A DNA stretch of 64,000 nt from Paraburkholderia tuberum STM678. GTDB lineage: Bacteria; Pseudomonadota; Gammaproteobacteria; Burkholderiales; Burkholderiaceae. This document shows, one piece after another, positions 48,831 to 56,977 of this stretch. The translations under genes and the position numbers were made by a program. Each line of letters opens with the position of its first letter. Within the stretch, counting starts at the first letter, position 1. A model generated the notes under the pieces. The model searched no databases, had not been told where the DNA came from, and was given only the letters and a program-made list of their open reading frames with translations. The DNA lies in NCBI RefSeq assembly GCF_902833905.1, contig NZ_CADFGP010000044.1, positions 1-64,000 on the forward strand, in the 5' to 3' direction.

Positions 48831-50692
48831 CGCTCGACTCCTGGATGATTTTTCGGGTTGGCGGAAATGGTCATCTTCTTCACGCCGGGGCTCGTCGACA
48901 GCCTCTTTACCACGGGGGGCGTGGCCGGCGCGCCGGGCGCGGGCGGCGCCGAATCGTCGGACACGACCATCTGCTTGACGGGCATGTCGGGCGGCACGTT
49001 CAGCGCGCGCAGCGTATCCCCGGCGATGCCCGAAAACACCGGGCCCGACACCTGGCCGCCGAAGTGGCTACCGGCCGTCGGCTCGTCGACCGACACCGCA
49101 ACGACGATGCGCGGATTCGGCATCGGCGCCATGCCGACGAACGAGGCGCGATATTTGGAGTGGTCGTAGCCGTGCGGACCGTGCTTGTACGCGGTACCGC
49201 TCTTGCCGCCGACGCGATAGCCGGGCACCGCCGCATCCGGCGACGTGCCTTGCGGCGACACCACGGTTTCGAGCATCGCGCGCACTTCACGCGCGGTGGT
49301 CGGCGAGAAGATCTGCGGACCGGTGGCCGGCGGGTCGCCCGGCGTGTGGAAAATCGTCACCGGCATGATTTCGCCGTCGTGCGCGATCGCGGTGTACGCG
49401 CGGCCGAGCTGGAACAGCGAGACCGACAGGCCATAGCCGTACGACATCGTCGCCTGCTCGATACGGCGCCAGCTCTTCCACGGACGCAGACGGCCCGCCA
49501 CCGCGCCCGGAAAGCCGACCTTCGGTGCCTGGCCGAGACCGATGCTGGTGTACATGTTCCACATCTCTTCGGGCCGCAACTGCATCGCGATTTTGGTCGC
49601 GCCGATGTTGCTCGACTTCTGGATCACGCCGCCGACCGTCAGCACGCCGAAGCCGCTGTCGTCGGTAATCGGCGCGCCGTCGAGTACGAAGTGGCCGTTG
49701 CCCGTATCTACCAGTGTAGTCGGCGTCACCCGGTGCAGATCGAGCGCGAGCGACACCGTGAACGGCTTCATGATCGAACCCGGCTCGAACGTGTCGGTCA
49801 GGATGCGGTTGCGCAACTGGTCGCCGGTCAGGTGCGAGCGGTCGTTCGGGTTGTAGGTCGGGTAATTGACGAGCGCGAGCACTTCGCCGGTGCGCACGTC
49901 GATCACCATCGCCGCGCCGGCCTTCGCCTTGAATTTCTCGACGGCCGCTTTCAGGTTCGTATAGGCGATGTACTGGATCTTGCTGTCGATCGACAGATCG
50001 ACGTCCTTGCCGTTGTGCGGCACGACCTGTTCGTCGACGTCCTCGATGATGTGGCCCATCCGGTCCTTGATCACGCGACGGCTGCCCGACATGCCCGCGA
50101 GCAGCTTCTGGTCGCCGAGCTCGACGCCTTCCTGGCCCTCGTCCTCGACGTTCGTGAAGCCGATCAGGTGAGCGGTGATCTCGCCTTCCGGATAGAAGCG
50201 CTTGTACTCGTCGCGCGAGTAAATGCCGGGGATGTCGAGCGCCGCGACTTTTTCTGCGACGTCGACCGGCACCTGGCGCTTCACGTAGACGAAGGTCTTG
50301 TCTTCCGACAGCTTCGAGCGCAATTCCCTAGTGGTCATGCCGAGCAGTTTGCCGAGCGCGTCGAGCTTGTCGGCGCCGAGGTCGTCGGGCACCGATTCGG
50401 GAATCGCCCAGATTGCACGCACCGGCAGACTCGTGGCGAGCACGAGACCGTTGCGGTCGAGAATCTTGCCGCGCGTGGCCGGCATGTCGATGCGGCGCTG
50501 ATAGCGGATCTCGCCCTGCTTCAGATAGAACGCGTTGCCCGGGCCCTGAATCCAGAACGCGCGCGCGGCGAGCGCGACGAACGCCATGAACAGCAGGAAC
50601 ACGACGAGCTTCGAGCGCCACATCGGCAGGCGCACCGACAGAATCGGATTGGCCGAAAACGCAACGCTCTTGTGGGCCGACGATTTTTTCAT
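48827..50692 (-). CDS. ftsI: Septal peptidoglycan transpeptidase FtsI (PBP3)
   Basis: Class B penicillin-binding protein crosslinking septal peptidoglycan. The 621-residue protein has a membrane anchor (about 28-48), a PBP dimer domain (RGKILDRNG onward), and a transpeptidase domain with SIMK (catalytic Ser306, Lys309), SSN (about 358) and KSGT (near 500). A Pro/Ala-rich C-terminal tail follows. It overlaps ftsL and murE by four bases each. Confidence 0.97.
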   Translation of the reverse strand: MKKSSAHKSVAFSANPILSVRLPMWRSKLVVFLLFMAFVALAARAFWIQGPGNAFYLKQGEIRYQRRIDMPATRGKILDRNGLVLATSLPVRAIWAIPESVPDDLGADKLDALGKLLGMTTRELRSKLSEDKTFVYVKRQVPVDVAEKVAALDIPGIYSRDEYKRFYPEGEITAHLIGFTNVEDEGQEGVELGDQKLLAGMSGSRRVIKDRMGHIIEDVDEQVVPHNGKDVDLSIDSKIQYIAYTNLKAAVEKFKAKAGAAMVIDVRTGEVLALVNYPTYNPNDRSHLTGDQLRNRILTDTFEPGSIMKPFTVSLALDLHRVTPTTLVDTGNGHFVLDGAPITDDSGFGVLTVGGVIQKSSNIGATKIAMQLRPEEMWNMYTSIGLGQAPKVGFPGAVAGRLRPWKSWRRIEQATMSYGYGLSVSLFQLGRAYTAIAHDGEIMPVTIFHTPGDPPATGPQIFSPTTAREVRAMLETVVSPQGTSPDAAVPGYRVGGKSGTAYKHGPHGYDHSKYRASFVGMAPMPNPRIVVAVSVDEPTAGSHFGGQVSGPVFSGIAGDTLRALNVPPDMPVKQMVVSDDSAPPAPGAPATPPVVKRLSTSPGVKKMTISANPKNHPGVER

Positions 50693-51039
50693 CGCGTGGC
50701 TCCGCGACGGGTCGCGACCGGCGCCGAGGCCGGCGCGGAAGTCGGAATGGGTGCGTCGATCGCCGTCGCGGCGCCCGGGGCGAGCGTCAGGTACTGGGTG
50801 CGGCCCGTGGTGACCGATTGCATCTTCAGCGAGGCGGTGGCGAGCTGCTCGATGCGCGACGTTTTGGACAGCGCGCTCTGCTGATATTGAAGCTGCGAAT
50901 AGTCCTGCTGCAGCTGACGCTCCTGCGACTGCGCGCGCTGCAGCTGGATAAAGATCTGACGCTGCTGATTGGTCGCGTTGACGACCGACAAGGCACAGCC
51001 CATCACGATGATCAGCAGGAAAATATTGAGGCGGTTCAT
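50689..51039 (-). CDS. ftsL: Cell division protein FtsL
   Basis: Small bitopic divisome protein that pairs with FtsB and FtsQ. The 116-residue sequence has one N-terminal membrane helix (about 3-22), a periplasmic coiled coil rich in Gln and Leu (about 25-75) and an Ala/Pro-rich tail. Sequence conservation in this family is low; position between rsmH and ftsI is diagnostic. Four-base overlaps on both sides. Confidence 0.92.
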   Translation of the reverse strand: MNRLNIFLLIIVMGCALSVVNATNQQRQIFIQLQRAQSQERQLQQDYSQLQYQQSALSKTSRIEQLATASLKMQSVTTGRTQYLTLAPGAATAIDAPIPTSAPASAPVATRRGATR

Positions 51040-51989
51040 GGCGCGATCCGCTCCGCCACGCGCATCACGGCAGAACGGGCGCGCGGGTTGCCGGCGACCT
51101 CAGCGTCGCTCGCGAATACGCGGCCGATGATCTTGAGCGGAGGGCTCGGCAGGTCGACCGCGCGGATCGGCAGACGGCGATCCACCGCCGGCGTGCTCGC
51201 GTGCGCCTGCATGAATCGCTTGACGATCCGGTCCTCGAGCGAATGAAAGCTGATGACCACCAGCCGCCCCCCTTGCTCCAACAACGACAACGCTGCTTCT
51301 AGAACGACTTGCAGCTCCGCAAGCTCTTGATTGACGTGAATCCGTATAGCCTGAAAGGTGCGGGTTGCCGGGTCCTTGCCCTTCTCACGGGTTTTGACGA
51401 CGTTAGCCACGATTTGGGCAAGCTCGCCCGTGCTGACGAGAGGCCCAAGACGGTCGGACTCTGCCCGGCGAGCAACAAGCGCCTTTGCAATCTGAAAAGC
51501 AAACCGTTCTTCCCCATAATCTCGTATCACCTCCGTCAATTCCTGCACCGTGGCCCGCGCGAGCCAGTCAGCGGCGGACTCGCCGCGCGTCGGGTCCATC
51601 CGCATGTCGAGCGGGCCGTCGGCGCGGAAGCTGAAGCCCCGCTCCGGATCGTCGACTTGCGGCGACGACACGCCCAGATCCAGCAACACCCCCGACACAC
51701 GCCCTACCCCGCGCTCCGCCATCGCGGCGCGCAGTGAAGCAAAACTCTCGTGGACGATGGCAAAGCGCGGATCGGCGATCTTCTGCGCCGTCGCGATCGC
51801 GAGCGGATCTTTATCGAACGCGATCAGCCGCCCTGCTTCACCGAGCCGTTCCAGCACGAGGCGGCTATGGCCGCCACGGCCGAACGTGCCGTCCACATAC
51901 GTGCCGTCGGCGCGCGTGACCAGCGCATCGACCGCTTCGTTCAACAGCACCGTGCGATGCTGCAATTCGTTTCCCATCGCAGAAGCCAT
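51036..51989 (-). CDS. rsmH: 16S rRNA (cytosine(1402)-N(4))-methyltransferase
   Basis: SAM-dependent methyltransferase that modifies C1402 in the ribosomal P site. The 317-residue protein has the motif GTFGRGGHSRLVL (SAM site, about 35-47), the GVLLDLGVSSPQVDDPERGFSFR motif and LVVISFHSLEDRIVKRFM near the C terminus. A second ATG four codons in (51977, MGNELQHRTVLL) is an equally likely start; neither has a strong ribosome site. Confidence 0.96.
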   Translation of the reverse strand: MASAMGNELQHRTVLLNEAVDALVTRADGTYVDGTFGRGGHSRLVLERLGEAGRLIAFDKDPLAIATAQKIADPRFAIVHESFASLRAAMAERGVGRVSGVLLDLGVSSPQVDDPERGFSFRADGPLDMRMDPTRGESAADWLARATVQELTEVIRDYGEERFAFQIAKALVARRAESDRLGPLVSTGELAQIVANVVKTREKGKDPATRTFQAIRIHVNQELAELQVVLEAALSLLEQGGRLVVISFHSLEDRIVKRFMQAHASTPAVDRRLPIRAVDLPSPPLKIIGRVFASDAEVAGNPRARSAVMRVAERIAP

Positions 51990-52004
51990 ATAAATAAGCC
52001 GCGA

Positions 52005-52433
52005 TCAGAACGTGAAATCTTTCAACGCGTCGGGCATGCCCTCGGCGATCGCCGCCTGTTCCTTCGCGGCGTAGATCTGTGCATCCCACAGCTCGAAATG
52101 GCGGCCCATGCCGAGCAAGGTCACTTCTTTCTCCAGCGAGCCAGCCGCTCGCAACTCCGGCGACACGAGCACACGGCCTGCGCCGTCCATATCCACATCC
52201 ATTGCATTGCCGAGAAAAATGCGTTTCCACCAGGCGGCGTTCATGGGCAGCTTGTCGACCTTGTCACGGAAGATTTCCCATTCGGGGCGCGGAAAGAGCA
52301 ACAGGCAGCCGTCCGGGTGCTTGGTGATCGTCACCCGGCCCTCTGCCTGTGTTTGCAGCGCATCCCGATAACGAGAGGGAATCGACATCCGCCCTTTCGC
52401 ATCGAGCGTCAGCGCCGACGCCCCTTGGAACAC
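52005..52433 (-). CDS. mraZ: Transcriptional regulator MraZ
   Basis: AbrB-fold regulator, first gene of the dcw cluster, which represses its own operon in E. coli. The 142-residue protein has two SpoVT/AbrB-like repeats with the DxxxR signatures LDAKGRMSIPSRYR (about 9-22) and MDGAGRVLVSPELR (about 83-96). A promoter and four MraZ-type repeats lie 80-140 bp upstream. Confidence 0.96.
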   Translation of the reverse strand: MFQGASALTLDAKGRMSIPSRYRDALQTQAEGRVTITKHPDGCLLLFPRPEWEIFRDKVDKLPMNAAWWKRIFLGNAMDVDMDGAGRVLVSPELRAAGSLEKEVTLLGMGRHFELWDAQIYAAKEQAAIAEGMPDALKDFTF

Positions 52434-52509
52434 TTCGCTCTCCCCTATTGCGGCGCTGTTTGCGCCGCCCGCCCGGTCCGTGAAAATCTACCCGAAAGTG
52501 ATGCCGGGA

Positions 52510-52544
52510 ACACACAAAAATACACTTTCTCACACTGTCTCCCA
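52510..52544 (-). promoter_or_regulatory. MraZ-binding repeats upstream of mraZ
   Basis: On the minus strand TGGGA (52544-52540), TGTGA (52534-52530), TGTAT (52524-52520) and TGTGT (52514-52510) recur with an exact 10-bp period. Known MraZ operators are TGGGN repeats separated by five bases. The array begins at the -10 element and runs downstream, which suits autorepression. Confidence 0.7.
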
Positions 52545-52572
52545 CTTTAGAGGAACGCTAAACACGGGTCAA
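52544..52572 (-). promoter_or_regulatory. Promoter of the dcw cluster
   Basis: On the minus strand TTGACC (52572-52567), a 17-bp spacer, then TAAAGT (52549-52544). Start site would be near 52537, inside the MraZ repeats. Confidence 0.65.
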
Positions 52573-52667
52573 GGGAGCGGCGCGCTTTTCGAGCGGATTT
52601 TGTTTGCTAGAACAAGGACTTAGGGCGACTCCTTCACGTCCCGCATAAAAACGGAAAACCGTTATAA

Positions 52668-52886
52668 ATGAATGGGCTAGTGCAACTTGTGAAGGTGATA
52701 CGTGAAAAGTGCGAGGAAACAGCGCGAATTGAAAGAGATCGTCAAGGGATTCTGAAAGGGAAAGAGGCGGCGTCGCCCGGACCGACGACGAACGGGGCGC
52801 GCGGCGCCGTCTCGCTTGCGGAAATGCGTTCAGCGATGGCTGAGGCGATACGTGCGGTGCTCCGGTTAGCGAAGCGAAGCGGGTGA
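52668..52886 (+). CDS. Doubtful small ORF between mraZ and coq7
   Basis: A 72-codon frame with a mixed charged sequence (VIREKCEETARIERDRQGIL) and a predicted helical C terminus. It lies on the plus strand and converges on coq7. The ATG has no clear ribosome site; an internal GTG (near 52690) is an alternative. I recognise no family. The region upstream (52573-52667) holds only the dcw promoter and a small palindrome AACGGAAAACCGTT. Confidence 0.25.
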   Translation: MNGLVQLVKVIREKCEETARIERDRQGILKGKEAASPGPTTNGARGAVSLAEMRSAMAEAIRAVLRLAKRSG

Positions 52887-52891
52887 AACGC

Positions 52892-53530
52892 TCATATGTA
52901 ATAGGCGGTGCGCGTCATCACCTTCGACATCGCACGCATCAACGCGCGTGCAGGAAACGGCAACTCGATGCCGCCCGCGTCCATCGCGGCCTTGCCGTGC
53001 TGCGCTTCATCGATGCGCATCTGCTCGACGATCGCGCGCGATTCATGGTCCGCGGCGGGGAGCTGATCGAGATGACTGTCGAGATGCTGCTCGACCTGGC
53101 GCTCCGTTTCGGCCATGAAGCCAAGACTCACGCGATCGCCGAGACGCCCCGCGGCGAGACCGATCGCGAGCGCGCCGGTGTACCACAGCGGATTGAGCAG
53201 ACTCGGACGCGAGTCGAGCGCCTGGAGGCGTTTGGCGGTCCACGCCAGATGATCCTCTTCTTCCGACGCGGCGTGATCGAACATGGCGCGCAATGAAGGT
53301 GAGTCGGTGGCGAGTTTCTGCGCCTGGTAAAGCGCCTGCGCGCACACTTCGCCGACGTGGTTCACACGCATCAAACCCGCCGCATGCGCGCGCTCCGCGG
53401 GCGGGAGTTCGGGAGCTTCGGCCGTCGCCGCGGAAGCCTGCGGAAGCGGCAGCGGACGGCTCATCCGCGAGCCCCCCGTCAGTGAGCGTAAACCCCGATC
53501 AAACTCGCCAATCAACTCGTCCAGCAACAT
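52892..53530 (-). CDS. coq7: 2-polyprenyl-3-methyl-6-methoxy-1,4-benzoquinone monooxygenase
   Basis: Diiron hydroxylase for the penultimate step of ubiquinone synthesis. The 212-residue protein has a duplicated ferritin-like bundle with metal ligands in MRVNHVGEVCAQ, ASEEEDHLAW, ETERQVEQH and RIDEAQHG. ATG 53530 (MLLDELIGEFDRGLRSL) is preceded by AGGGAGCG; the frame is open further upstream. It is divergent from the porin. Confidence 0.95.
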   Translation of the reverse strand: MLLDELIGEFDRGLRSLTGGSRMSRPLPLPQASAATAEAPELPPAERAHAAGLMRVNHVGEVCAQALYQAQKLATDSPSLRAMFDHAASEEEDHLAWTAKRLQALDSRPSLLNPLWYTGALAIGLAAGRLGDRVSLGFMAETERQVEQHLDSHLDQLPAADHESRAIVEQMRIDEAQHGKAAMDAGGIELPFPARALMRAMSKVMTRTAYYI

Positions 53531-53833
53531 AAAGCGCTCCCTGATTCGATACCGCCGCATCGTTCCGGAAGGTCCGTGCGACAAGGCCTCGCGACGCGAA
53601 ACCGGTGGCCCGACAGGCACCAATCCGCATGCAATGGGCGGTTAATTTGCGATTCTAGACCATGTTGCGTAAACGAAACAGCGGCCTTCCGGAGCAACTC
53701 CTTTTTCTTTGTTCCATGTATGCCTTTTGTTACATTACGTGGCAACTTCTCGCGAAGTTGGACAGCAAGGCCTTCAGCACTAACTAAATATTTCGCCTTG
53801 TACAAAAGATTCGTATTCCTTGGAGATCATTCG
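53531..53833. other. Divergent coq7/porin intergenic region
   Basis: About 300 bp. The right half is AT-rich and probably carries the porin promoter (several TAAATA-like hexamers at about 53785-53792) and a leader; the ribosome site GGAGA lies at about 53822-53826. No coding frame with protein character is seen. Confidence 0.5.
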
Positions 53834-55030
53834 ATGAAAAAGTCGCTTCTCGCTCTCGCAGCACTGGGCGCATTCGCAGGCGTCGCTCATGCGCAGAGCA
53901 GCGTGACCCTGTACGGCATCGTAGACGTTGGTATCAACATGAACACCAACTCGGGCGGTAAGCATCTGTACAACATGTCCAGCGGCGTCCTGCAAGGCTC
54001 GCGTTTCGGCCTGCGTGGCACTGAAGATCTGGGCGGCGGTCTGAAGGCCCTGTTCGTGTTGGAAAACGGCTTTGACGTGACCAACGGCAAGCTCGGTCAA
54101 GGCGGCCTGATGTTCGGTCGTCAGGCATATGTCGGTCTGTCGAGCCAGTTCGGCACGGTCACGCTGGGTCGTCAGTACGACTCCGTCGTCGACTACGTGG
54201 GTCCGTTCGAATCGGGTGATCAGTGGGGCGGCTACATCGCCGCTCACCCGGGCGATATCGATAACTTCAACAACGCGTATCGCACCAACAACACGGTCAA
54301 GTACACCAGCAAAAACTACAACGGCCTGACGTTCGGCGGCACGTATAGCTTCGGCGGCGTCGCCGGTGACTTCACGCACAACCAGATCTGGTCGTTGGGT
54401 GCTGGCTATAACAACGGTCCGCTGCAATTGGGCTTGGGTTATTTGAACGCGCGCACGCCGGCAGCTTCGGGCGGTCTGTTCAACAACGGCGGCACGATCG
54501 CAACGAATACGCCGGCCGTGGGTACTACTGCAGCTAACTTCGCAGTCACGACCCCGATCTACGCAGGCTTCGCATCGGCCAACACGTACCAGGTCGTCGG
54601 CGCGGGCGGTGCATACACGTTTGGCGCGGCAACCATCGGCCTGACTTATTCGAACATCCAGTTCGGCAACCTCGGCAAGACGTTCGCGTCGCCGTTCGCT
54701 GGCCAGAAGGCAACGTTCAACAACGGCGAAATCAACTTCAAGTATCAGTTGACCCCGGCACTGCTGGTCGGCGCAGCGTATGACTACACGCGCGGCGAGC
54801 AGATCGAAGGCAACTCGCGTGCTCAGTACCACCAAGGCGCGCTGGGCGTGGACTACTTCCTGTCCAAGCGTACCGACGTGTACCTGGTCGGCGTGTACCA
54901 GCACGCTTTGGGCGACACGGTCAACGCAACGGGTCAGGTGGTCGCAGCAACGGCAGGCATCAACGGCCTGACCGGTTCGACGAGCAGCAACCAGTTCACG
55001 GCTCGCATCGGTATCCGTCACAAGTTCTAA
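53834..55030 (+). CDS. Outer-membrane porin (Gram-negative porin family, OmpC/Omp32-like)
   Basis: Trimeric general porin of betaproteobacterial type, 398 residues. A 20-residue signal peptide ends in AHA before QSSVTLYGIVDVGI, the canonical first strand. Alternating aromatic/glycine-rich strands continue to the terminal GIRHKF, whose final Phe is the assembly signal. Codon choice and composition differ from neighbours (more AAC and GGC/GGT and less GC at third positions), as in highly expressed genes. A strong terminator follows. Substrate selectivity is unknown. Confidence 0.95.
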   Translation: MKKSLLALAALGAFAGVAHAQSSVTLYGIVDVGINMNTNSGGKHLYNMSSGVLQGSRFGLRGTEDLGGGLKALFVLENGFDVTNGKLGQGGLMFGRQAYVGLSSQFGTVTLGRQYDSVVDYVGPFESGDQWGGYIAAHPGDIDNFNNAYRTNNTVKYTSKNYNGLTFGGTYSFGGVAGDFTHNQIWSLGAGYNNGPLQLGLGYLNARTPAASGGLFNNGGTIATNTPAVGTTAANFAVTTPIYAGFASANTYQVVGAGGAYTFGAATIGLTYSNIQFGNLGKTFASPFAGQKATFNNGEINFKYQLTPALLVGAAYDYTRGEQIEGNSRAQYHQGALGVDYFLSKRTDVYLVGVYQHALGDTVNATGQVVAATAGINGLTGSTSSNQFTARIGIRHKF

Positions 55031-55057
55031 TAAGTCGTAAAAAAACGCAGTTTGTCT

Positions 55058-55084
55058 CAAAGGCGCCTTCGGGCGCCTTTTTTT
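55058..55084 (+). terminator. Terminator of the porin gene
   Basis: AGGCGCC, loop TTCG, GGCGCCT, then a run of T residues; about 30 bp after the stop. Confidence 0.95.
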
Positions 55085-55107
55085 ATGCGCGGATTTTGTA
55101 CGGGCAA

Positions 55108-55146
55108 CAAAAAGCCCGGCGCACTTTCGTGCGCCGGGCTTTTGTT
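55108..55146. terminator. Terminator of the acyl-CoA ligase gene
   Basis: A perfect 12-bp stem AGCCCGGCGCAC (55113-55124) / GTGCGCCGGGCT (55129-55140), flanked by A and T runs on the two sides, so it works in both directions. It is 17 bp after the minus-strand ligase stop. Confidence 0.93.
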
Positions 55147-55156
55147 TTTCGCTCGC

Positions 55157-56830
55157 TTAAGCCCTGCCGTCGCGCAACTCGCGGCGCAGGATCTTGCCGA
55201 CATTGCTCTTCGGCAACTCGGTGCGGAATTCGACGACCTTCGGCCGCTTGTAGCCGGTCAGTTGCGTTTTGCAGTATGCGAAGATCTGTTCGTCGGTCAG
55301 CGACGGATCCTTTTTCACGACGAACAGCTTCACTGCCTCGCCGGAATGCTGATCCGGTACACCCACCGCCGCGACTTCGAACACACCCGGCAGCTTTGCG
55401 ACGACGTCCTCGACTTCATTCGGATACACGTTGAAGCCGGACACCAGAATCATGTCCTTCTTGCGATCGACGATCTTCACAAAGCCGTCCGCGCCCATGA
55501 TGCCGACGTCGCCTGATTTAAAGAAGCCGTCCGCCGTCATCACCTTGGCGGTTTCGTCGGGCCTGTTCCAGTAGCCCGCCATCACCTGCGGGCCGCGGAT
55601 GCAGATCTCGCCGGACTGGCCGGGCGGCACTTCGTTGCCTTCGTCGTCGCGGATCGAGACTTCGGTCGACGGCAGCGGCAGGCCGATCGTGCCGTTGTAT
55701 TCGGTGGCGGTGACCGGATTGCAGGTCACGCACGGCGACGTTTCCGACAGCCCGTAGCCCTCGACGATCGGCGTGCGCGTCAGCTCGAACCAGCGCTTCG
55801 CGACCGCCTCCTGCACCGCCATGCCGCCGCCGTTCGCGGTCAGCAGCTTCGAGAAGTCGAGCTTATGGAAGTCGGGGCTGTTCAACATCGCGTTGTAGAG
55901 CGTATTGACCGCGGGAATCGTCGTGATCGCATACCCCTCGAGCGACTTGATCATGCCGGGGATATCGCGCGGATTCGGAATCAGCACGCCGAGACCGCCG
56001 GTGCGGATCGTCAGCAGCCCGCACACGGTCAGCGCGAACACGTGATACAGCGGCAACGCGACGACCGTAATGAACTGATCGATATCCGTGCGGTTCGCGC
56101 GCACCGGATTGAGCCAGACCTCCGACTGCAGCACGTTCGCGATCAGGTTCCGGTGCAGCAGCGTCGCGCCCTTGGCCACGCCGGTGGTGCCGCCAGTGTA
56201 TTGCAGGAACGCGATATCGTCGGGCCCCTGCCGGACCGGCTTGAACGTCAGACGTGCGCCCTCCGAGAGCGTGTCGTTGAACTTGACGTGCCCAGCCAGG
56301 CTCCACGCCGGCACCATCTTCTTGACCTTGCGCACGACGAAGTTCACGAGCGGGCCTTTGATGCCCATCAGGTCGCCCATCGCCGCGACGACCACATGCT
56401 TGACCGCCGTATTGCGCACGATTGCTTGCAAGGTCCCCGCGAAATTCTCGAGCAGAATGATCGCCTCAGTGCCGCTGTCCTTCAGTTGGTGCTCGAGTTC
56501 GCGCGGCGTGTACAGCGGATTCACATTCACGACCACATAGCCCGCGCGCAGAATCGCGGCGAGCGCGACTGGATACTGCAGCACGTTCGGCATCATGATC
56601 GCGACACGCGAGCCGCGCGTGAGCCCTTTCGACTGCAGCCACGCTGCAAGATTGCGCGAAAGTTCGTCGAGTTCACCGTAGCTGATCTGCTTGCCCATGC
56701 ACACGAACGCCGGCTTTGCGCGGTGTTCGCGAAAGGCTTCCTCGAGCAACTCGGCCACCGACGAATAGCGTGTCGGGTCGATCTCTGCTGGAACGCCGGG
56801 CGGATAAGATTTCAGCCAGATTTTCTCCAT
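55157..56830 (-). CDS. fadD: Long-chain-fatty-acid--CoA ligase
   Basis: AMP-forming acyl-CoA synthetase that activates fatty acids for beta-oxidation. The 557-residue protein has the P-loop motif YTGGTTGVAKGA (about 216-227), the GYGLSETSP motif (about 359-367), the adenylate core motif and the C-terminal lysine near VGKILRRELR. Start ATG 56830 is preceded by AGGAGACG. Chain-length preference cannot be read, but FadD is the closest E. coli match (561 residues). Confidence 0.92.
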   Translation of the reverse strand: MEKIWLKSYPPGVPAEIDPTRYSSVAELLEEAFREHRAKPAFVCMGKQISYGELDELSRNLAAWLQSKGLTRGSRVAIMMPNVLQYPVALAAILRAGYVVVNVNPLYTPRELEHQLKDSGTEAIILLENFAGTLQAIVRNTAVKHVVVAAMGDLMGIKGPLVNFVVRKVKKMVPAWSLAGHVKFNDTLSEGARLTFKPVRQGPDDIAFLQYTGGTTGVAKGATLLHRNLIANVLQSEVWLNPVRANRTDIDQFITVVALPLYHVFALTVCGLLTIRTGGLGVLIPNPRDIPGMIKSLEGYAITTIPAVNTLYNAMLNSPDFHKLDFSKLLTANGGGMAVQEAVAKRWFELTRTPIVEGYGLSETSPCVTCNPVTATEYNGTIGLPLPSTEVSIRDDEGNEVPPGQSGEICIRGPQVMAGYWNRPDETAKVMTADGFFKSGDVGIMGADGFVKIVDRKKDMILVSGFNVYPNEVEDVVAKLPGVFEVAAVGVPDQHSGEAVKLFVVKKDPSLTDEQIFAYCKTQLTGYKRPKVVEFRTELPKSNVGKILRRELRDGRA

Positions 56831-56977
56831 GCAGCGTCTCCTGAATTATTTTCGAATGGTCGTGCTAAAAACGCATCGTAGCATGGCCATATTGCGGCCA
56901 ATGGGCAAAGCGATGAGGTTAGACGGCAGCCTCGAACTTGCGAGGCTGGGCGCCAGCTTCAATGTGCGGCGAGGCTT

